From: Chryseobacterium gleum
Lineage (GTDB): Bacteria > Bacteroidota > Bacteroidia > Flavobacteriales_D > Sanyastnellaceae
Length of the DNA stretch: 32,628 nucleotides
Assembly: GCA_945862415.1 (NCBI GenBank)
Contig: CAMAYP010000012.1
Coordinates: forward strand, 1-32,628
Direction: 5' to 3'
Program-made: the position numbers and the translations under genes
Notes under the pieces: model-generated
Databases searched by the model: none
Seen by the model: the letters and a program-made list of their open reading frames with translations, nothing else
Told to the model about the DNA's origin: nothing
Part shown: positions 27,717 through 32,628 of the stretch, one piece after another
How positions within the stretch are numbered: position 1 is the stretch's first letter
Layout: the number at the start of each line of letters is the position of its first letter

Positions 27717-29258
27717 TTAGAGGGGCATGTTGCTATGCTTTTTACGCGGCATAGTGTCAACTTTATTCTCGAGCATGGCAAATGCACGAATGAGTTTTTC
27801 CCGTGTTTGTGATGGCACGATTACTTCGTCAACATAGCCGCGTTGCGCTGCGCTATATGGGTTTGCGAAAAGTTCAGCATACTCTGCTTCTTTTTCTTTC
27901 CACTTTTGTTCAGGGTTGGCGGCTTCAGAAATTTCTTTTTTGAAAATAATCTCAGCGGCACCTTTTGCGCCCATCACAGCAATTTCGGCTGTGGGCCAGG
28001 CGTAGTTCACATCCGCACCAATGTGCTTAGAGTTCATCACATCGTATGCACCACCGTATGCTTTGCGCGTAATTACGGTTACACGCGGCACGGTAGCCTC
28101 GCTGAACGCATAGAGCAGCTTAGCGCCATTCGAGATGATTCCGTTCCACTCTTGGTCGGTACCGGGTAAGAATCCGGGCACGTCTTCAAATACAAGAAGC
28201 GGAATATTGAACGAGTCACAGAAACGCACGAAGCGAGCACCTTTTGTAGACGATTTAATATCAAGAACACCTGCCAGAAAAGCGGGCTGGTTGGCGACAA
28301 TGCCAATGCTGCGTCCACCGATACGGGCAAACCCAACAAGGATGTTTTCAGCGAAGTCTTTATGCACTTCCATCCACGAACCTTCATCAATCACCTCTGC
28401 AATTACTTCGTGCATGTCGTAAGGTTGATTCGGGTTGTCCGGAATGATAGTATCGAGTTTGGGTCTCGCTTCTTGTCCGTTCGAATAGGCGTTTGCCGGC
28501 GCCTTTTCTTCACAGTTTTGCGGCATATACTGCAGCAAGTCGCGAATCATGCGCAAACATGCTACATCGTTTTCGGCCTTGAAGTGCGTAACACCACTTT
28601 TGGAGGCGTGTGTGCTGGCGCCTCCCAGTTCTTCGCTGGTCACTTCTTCATGCGTAACGGTTTTTACCACGTTGGGCCCGGTAACAAACATGTAGCTTGT
28701 GTTTTCCACCATGAAGATGAAGTCAGTCAATGCGGGCGAGTACACGGCACCACCTGCGCAAGGGCCCATAATGGCGCTGATTTGAGGCACAACTCCGCTT
28801 GCGCGGGTGTTGCGGTAGAAGATGTCGGCATATGCTCCGAGCGAAACAACACCCTCTTGAATGCGCGCTCCACCGCTATCGTTCAGGCCAATGACAGGTG
28901 CTCCATTCTGCATCGCCAAATCCATGATTCGACATATTTTTTCAGCATGTGCTTCTGCCAATGAGCCACCCATCACAGTGAAGTCTTGAGAAAACACATA
29001 CACCAACCGGCCGTGTACGGTGCCGTAGCCCGTCACCACTCCATCACCCAAGTACACTTCCTTGTCGAGACCAAAATTGGTGGATCGGTGTGTTACTAGC
29101 ATACCGAGCTCTTCAAAGGAGTTTTCGTCGAGCAAAAAGTGCAGGCGTTCGCGCGCGGTAAGCTTGCCTTTTTTATGCTGTGATTCGATGCGTTTTTCTC
29201 CACCACCCAATTGAGCGGAGGCTATTTTTTCGGAAAGAGCGGAAAGCTTGTCAGACAT
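27717..29258 (-). CDS. Acyl-CoA carboxylase (propionyl-CoA/methylmalonyl-CoA type) carboxyltransferase beta subunit
   Basis: [72 protein letters not shown]; start at 29258 preferred. Confidence 0.93.
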   Translation of the reverse strand: MSDKLSALSEKIASAQLGGGEKRIESQHKKGKLTARERLHFLLDENSFEELGMLVTHRSTNFGLDKEVYLGDGVVTGYGTVHGRLVYVFSQDFTVMGGSLAEAHAEKICRIMDLAMQNGAPVIGLNDSGGARIQEGVVSLGAYADIFYRNTRASGVVPQISAIMGPCAGGAVYSPALTDFIFMVENTSYMFVTGPNVVKTVTHEEVTSEELGGASTHASKSGVTHFKAENDVACLRMIRDLLQYMPQNCEEKAPANAYSNGQEARPKLDTIIPDNPNQPYDMHEVIAEVIDEGSWMEVHKDFAENILVGFARIGGRSIGIVANQPAFLAGVLDIKSSTKGARFVRFCDSFNIPLLVFEDVPGFLPGTDQEWNGIISNGAKLLYAFSEATVPRVTVITRKAYGGAYDVMNSKHIGADVNYAWPTAEIAVMGAKGAAEIIFKKEISEAANPEQKWKEKEAEYAELFANPYSAAQRGYVDEVIVPSQTREKLIRAFAMLENKVDTMPRKKHSNMPL

Positions 29259-29277
29259 AGTGCAGATTATGTGCGCG

Positions 29278-29285
29278 CAAATGTA
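29278..29285 (-). promoter_or_regulatory. Putative -7 box TACATTTG for the carboxylase gene
   Basis: Reverse complement of CAAATGTA; identical to the box upstream of pgk; 19 bp upstream of ATG 29258. Confidence 0.4.
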
Positions 29286-29309
29286 GGGCTGCACCCGCAA
29301 TATCACCTC

Positions 29310-31022
29310 CTACCTTTCTTTGCCCGGTATGGCGCTCAACAGTCGTTGAGTGTAAGCCGATTGAGGGGCGTAAAACACCTGATTGGCGCTGCCAATTTCC
29401 TCGATTTTTCCTTTGTTCATTACCATGATTCGGTCGCTCATGTAATGCACCACGCGCAGGTCGTGTGAAATGAACAGATAGGTTAAACCAAACTCAGATT
29501 TCAAATCATTGAGCAGGTTGAGCACCTGAGCTTGCACAGACACATCGAGCGCCGATACGCTTTCGTCACAAATAATGAACGAGGGCCTGCACGCAAGCGC
29601 TCGTGCAATAACAATGCGCTGTCTTTGTCCACCACTGAATTCATGGGGGTATCGATCAATATGCTCAGGTATTAATCCAACCTTTTCAAGGAGTTCGAAT
29701 GCAAGGTTTCTCCGCTCTGCATTAGAGCCCCCAATTCCATGTACCAGCATGGGTTCGGTGAGCGCGAAGGCAATCGTGTGTTTGGGGTTGAGCGCGCTAT
29801 ATGGGTCTTGGAAAATGATTTGAATTTCTTTGCGGATATTCCTGAGGTCGGACGCACTCAGCGTCACAATATCACGGGTCGCCTCGTTGCCCAGGGTGTA
29901 TTCTATTTTGCCGGTAGTCGCCGGAATGAGCCCCAACAGCATGCGGCTTAAGGTTGTTTTTCCACAACCACTCTCACCAACTAGCCCCAGGGTTTCTCCT
30001 TTTCGAATTTGAAACGACACATTGTCAACTGCCTGAACGATGGCTGCTTTCTTATTGAAAAGCGAAGTGGATTGGTAAGTTTTCGAAAGGTTGTCTACGT
30101 TCAGGAAAACGGCGTCTCCAATTGATTTTTCTTCGCGAAGTGATGCTGTCGGATGTGCGTTTTGTTCAAAGTCCCTTACCGTCAGGAGGCGAAGGTTTTT
30201 GGAACTGGCGCGCGGACGGCATTGCAATAAGCCCCTGGTGTATTCATGCGTTGGTCTCTGAAGCACATCGATGGCTTTGCCATACTCCACAATCTGCCCT
30301 TTTTTCATAACAAGAATGTCGTCGGCAATTTCCTCTACAACACCCAAGTCGTGAGTTATGAAAATCATTCCCATTCCTCTTTTTTGCTGCAGTTGTTTGA
30401 GCAGTGCCAAAATCTCATGTTGAACGGTCACATCTAGCGCGGTCGTTGGTTCATCGGCAATAAGCAGCTTGGGCTCGCAAGCAATGGCCATCGCAATCAT
30501 TACACGCTGACGCTGACCGCCACTCAATTGGTGCGGGTAAGAGTCGAGCATCGATTCGGCTCTGGGCAGCTTAACTTCTTCGAATAGCGAAAGTGCCCGA
30601 AGGCGCGCTTTTTCACGTGGAATGCGCAGGTGTTTAATGAGTATTTCCTCAACCTGTTCGCCGCAAGTCATCACCGGGTTGAGCGACGTCATGGGCTCTT
30701 GAAAAATCATAGCAATGCTTCTACCGCGCAGTTTTTCCAGAATAGCGTCGGTTGGTTCAATCTCGTGTTCTTTGCTGGAACCAGGAAATAATGAGTGATG
30801 TAAAATGAACCGCCCTGATGTAAAAACAACTTTCCCCTTTTGGAGAAGTTTCATGAGGCTTAATGACGACACTGATTTTCCACTGCCCGACTCGCCTACT
30901 ATAGCCAAGGTCTCACCCGCAAAAACGGAGAAGGTGCTGTTAAGAACAGCCGGGCGCACTTCACCTTCATGACGAAAGCCAATTCCCAAGTTTTCGACGC
31001 TAATCAGTCGCTCGTGGCTCAT
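29310..31022 (-). CDS. Two-ATPase (DppD-DppF-like fusion) oligopeptide-type ABC transporter ATP-binding protein
   Basis: 570 aa; two Walker A sites (GESGSGKS, GESGCGKT), two LSGGQRQR/FSGGQRQR signatures, two Walker B sites. Confidence 0.95.
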   Translation of the reverse strand: MSHERLISVENLGIGFRHEGEVRPAVLNSTFSVFAGETLAIVGESGSGKSVSSLSLMKLLQKGKVVFTSGRFILHHSLFPGSSKEHEIEPTDAILEKLRGRSIAMIFQEPMTSLNPVMTCGEQVEEILIKHLRIPREKARLRALSLFEEVKLPRAESMLDSYPHQLSGGQRQRVMIAMAIACEPKLLIADEPTTALDVTVQHEILALLKQLQQKRGMGMIFITHDLGVVEEIADDILVMKKGQIVEYGKAIDVLQRPTHEYTRGLLQCRPRASSKNLRLLTVRDFEQNAHPTASLREEKSIGDAVFLNVDNLSKTYQSTSLFNKKAAIVQAVDNVSFQIRKGETLGLVGESGCGKTTLSRMLLGLIPATTGKIEYTLGNEATRDIVTLSASDLRNIRKEIQIIFQDPYSALNPKHTIAFALTEPMLVHGIGGSNAERRNLAFELLEKVGLIPEHIDRYPHEFSGGQRQRIVIARALACRPSFIICDESVSALDVSVQAQVLNLLNDLKSEFGLTYLFISHDLRVVHYMSDRIMVMNKGKIEEIGSANQVFYAPQSAYTQRLLSAIPGKER

Positions 31023-31531
31023 GGATTGGTTTCATTAAAAACCAATCGCAGGTGATTGCTTCTTTGGGCCGGAGAGTCGTTTATCAACGAGACAGTCACA
31101 AAGTGACCCTGCTCGGTAAACGCACGCCACTCCTCGTGGTTGGTGCTTTTTTTACTGGATCCGTATCGATCGTTGTAGTAGGCCATGAATTCGGTATACA
31201 AATGTTCTCTCAGCTCATTGCTTTTTGGAAACACATCGAGGCTGATGTGGTTTAACCCATCTTCATTGAAGCTGTATGAGATCTCATACCAAGTGGAGTC
31301 AGCTTCGTTGGGCTCGAAGCGATAAATGATTTCATCGGGCATGCTGTACACAGAACTTGACTCTTCTTTTCTCTTGATAAGCTTGGGTTTGTCGCCCAAT
31401 CGAATGCCCCGAAAGTCACCTCCTTTGTCTGGCTGAATAATAGCTTCTGCAGAGACTGCGGATGGCTGTTGCTGGCACCCAACAAAGAGCACTGACGTAA
31501 ACAGAAGCAGAATGACATGGGCGGGGCTCAT
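31019..31531 (-). CDS. Hypothetical lipoprotein
   Basis: 170 aa; N-terminus MSPAHVILLLFTSVLFVGCQQQ with lipobox FVGC; 4-bp overlap with the ABC gene. Confidence 0.75.
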   Translation of the reverse strand: MSPAHVILLLFTSVLFVGCQQQPSAVSAEAIIQPDKGGDFRGIRLGDKPKLIKRKEESSSVYSMPDEIIYRFEPNEADSTWYEISYSFNEDGLNHISLDVFPKSNELREHLYTEFMAYYNDRYGSSKKSTNHEEWRAFTEQGHFVTVSLINDSPAQRSNHLRLVFNETNP

Positions 31532-31664
31532 AATTCAAATGTGCAGTAATACAAGCGAAGACACAGCCGTGTTTGGCGGAACAAATCAGCAGCAAATTGT
31601 TGATAGTTGCGCAATATCCTCAGACGTCCATGTGTTAGCCCTGCATCACCAAAACCCCGGACAC

Positions 31665-32489
31665 ATGAAAAACAAAATCATTTTTTCTTCTTCAGTGCTT
31701 GTTGTTCTCTGTTGTGTTTATTTCGAAAGGCTCACCAATGCTGCGTCTGTGGCGATGGATAGCCCTTCTTCGATTCAACCCGCTCCGGCCATTGTTCCGG
31801 AAACGGTGGTGGAAGAAATTCAACCCGCGTCTGTCAAATCCGTTAACCTTAAAACGAGGAGAACAGAGGTAAAACTCAACAACGACAAGGCTGAAACCAT
31901 CGAGTGCAAAGGCGGCACAAAATTGTTCTTTCCGGCGGGTTCTTTTGTCCATGCATCAGGTAAGCCGGTTGTCGGAAAAGTAAAGCTGGTTATTGAGGAG
32001 TGCCTCGATCTGGATGAAATGCTGGCAGCTAAACTGAGCACAACCAGCGGAGATCGGAGACTGGAAACGGCAGGTATGATTAAAGTACAAGCATATGCGG
32101 GACGAGAAGAGGTTGGCCTTAAGGAAGGTGGACGCTACAACATTCATTTTCCGATTGATGGGGAGCAAAAAGGAGATTTTGAGCTGTTCTATGGTCAACG
32201 CGACAGTAATGGAACGATTGATTGGGTTTTGGATGAAAACACCGCGCCTATTGATGAAACTATGCGTGCATCAAATCCAATTGTGAACGATTGTTTTGTG
32301 CAAATCAGTGCAAGCCAATACCGCTGTGGCACGCGTATTCAGGAGATGGATTATTTCAATTGGCCGCTCACGAACGGCCAGAATCTCAACCAGTGGTTTG
32401 TTTCGAGTTTCAACCCCGACCCACAAATGCTCGATGATTTTTGCGAAAACCGCATGTATTCGCAGATTACCTTCCACGTCAGACCGTGA
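31665..32489 (+). CDS. Hypothetical secreted protein, possibly 3'-truncated
   Basis: Start MKNKIIFSSSVLVVLCCVYF; LFFPAGSFVHASGKPVVGKVKLVIEECLDLDEML resembles conserved Bacteroidota exported proteins; internal start preferred over 31512. Confidence 0.7.
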   Translation: MKNKIIFSSSVLVVLCCVYFERLTNAASVAMDSPSSIQPAPAIVPETVVEEIQPASVKSVNLKTRRTEVKLNNDKAETIECKGGTKLFFPAGSFVHASGKPVVGKVKLVIEECLDLDEMLAAKLSTTSGDRRLETAGMIKVQAYAGREEVGLKEGGRYNIHFPIDGEQKGDFELFYGQRDSNGTIDWVLDENTAPIDETMRASNPIVNDCFVQISASQYRCGTRIQEMDYFNWPLTNGQNLNQWFVSSFNPDPQMLDDFCENRMYSQITFHVRP

Positions 32490-32580
32490 AAATACTTCCA
32501 TCAATCTTGTTCATTAGTTATGGAATAAATATAGGATACCCCGCTTGACAATGACACGTTGAATGGCACATTTTTGAGTT

Positions 32581-32628
32581 ATGGATTTTATTCAACCTAT
32601 GGGCCGGATGCAGATGACCTTCGGCAGT
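32581..32628 (+). CDS. 5' end of an ORF running off the window; possibly an IS1182-like transposase N-terminus
   Basis: ATG at 32581: MDFIQPMGRMQMTFGS..., resembling FIxxxxRxQxxF starts of IS1182-type transposases; only 16 codons visible. Confidence 0.3.
   Translation, partial: MDFIQPMGRMQMTFGS

Noticed and set aside
28362-28964. 200-aa + strand ORF opposite the carboxylase gene
   Set aside because: Antisense shadow of a strongly conserved carboxyltransferase frame
29310-31022. ABC ATPase gene as two fused or mis-assembled genes
   Set aside because: Two-ATPase single polypeptides of this oligopeptide-transporter type are common; the frame is continuous with both domains intact

Overview
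The window looks like a compact chromosomal segment of a Bacteroidota bacterium, probably Flavobacteriales/Cryomorphaceae-like. Support for this comes from TAnnTTTG-type -7 boxes, a type IX secretion type B C-terminal domain, PKD and YwqK repeat proteins, a LytTR response regulator and a YtxJ-like protein. Most genes are housekeeping or conserved: purS, ytxJ, pgk, a RidA-family gene, trhO, rpiB, nadD, gmk, a YicC-family gene, an acyl-CoA carboxylase beta subunit and a two-ATPase oligopeptide ABC protein. Alongside them are a BNR/Ycf48-like secreted protein with a dockerin-like C-terminus, a 1877-aa PKD adhesin-like protein, and a YwqK-repeat / multi-PAS HisKA_2 kinase / LytTR regulator cluster. 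I saw no CRISPR array, rRNA, tRNA or recognisable defence system. The best unexplained structure is a family of ~80-100 bp intergenic repeats rich in GTACTT/AAGTAC. They occur as tandem dimers on both sides of pgk in opposite orientations, share a perfect 37-bp inverted match, and keep the same polarity relative to the 3' end of the adjacent upstream gene. Secondary points are operator-like palindromes over the XRE gene promoter, a possibly decayed gene at 13.5-13.8 kb, zero-spacing convergent gene pairs, and a possible insertion-sequence ORF starting at the right edge. No clearly new multi-gene system is demonstrable from sequence alone.
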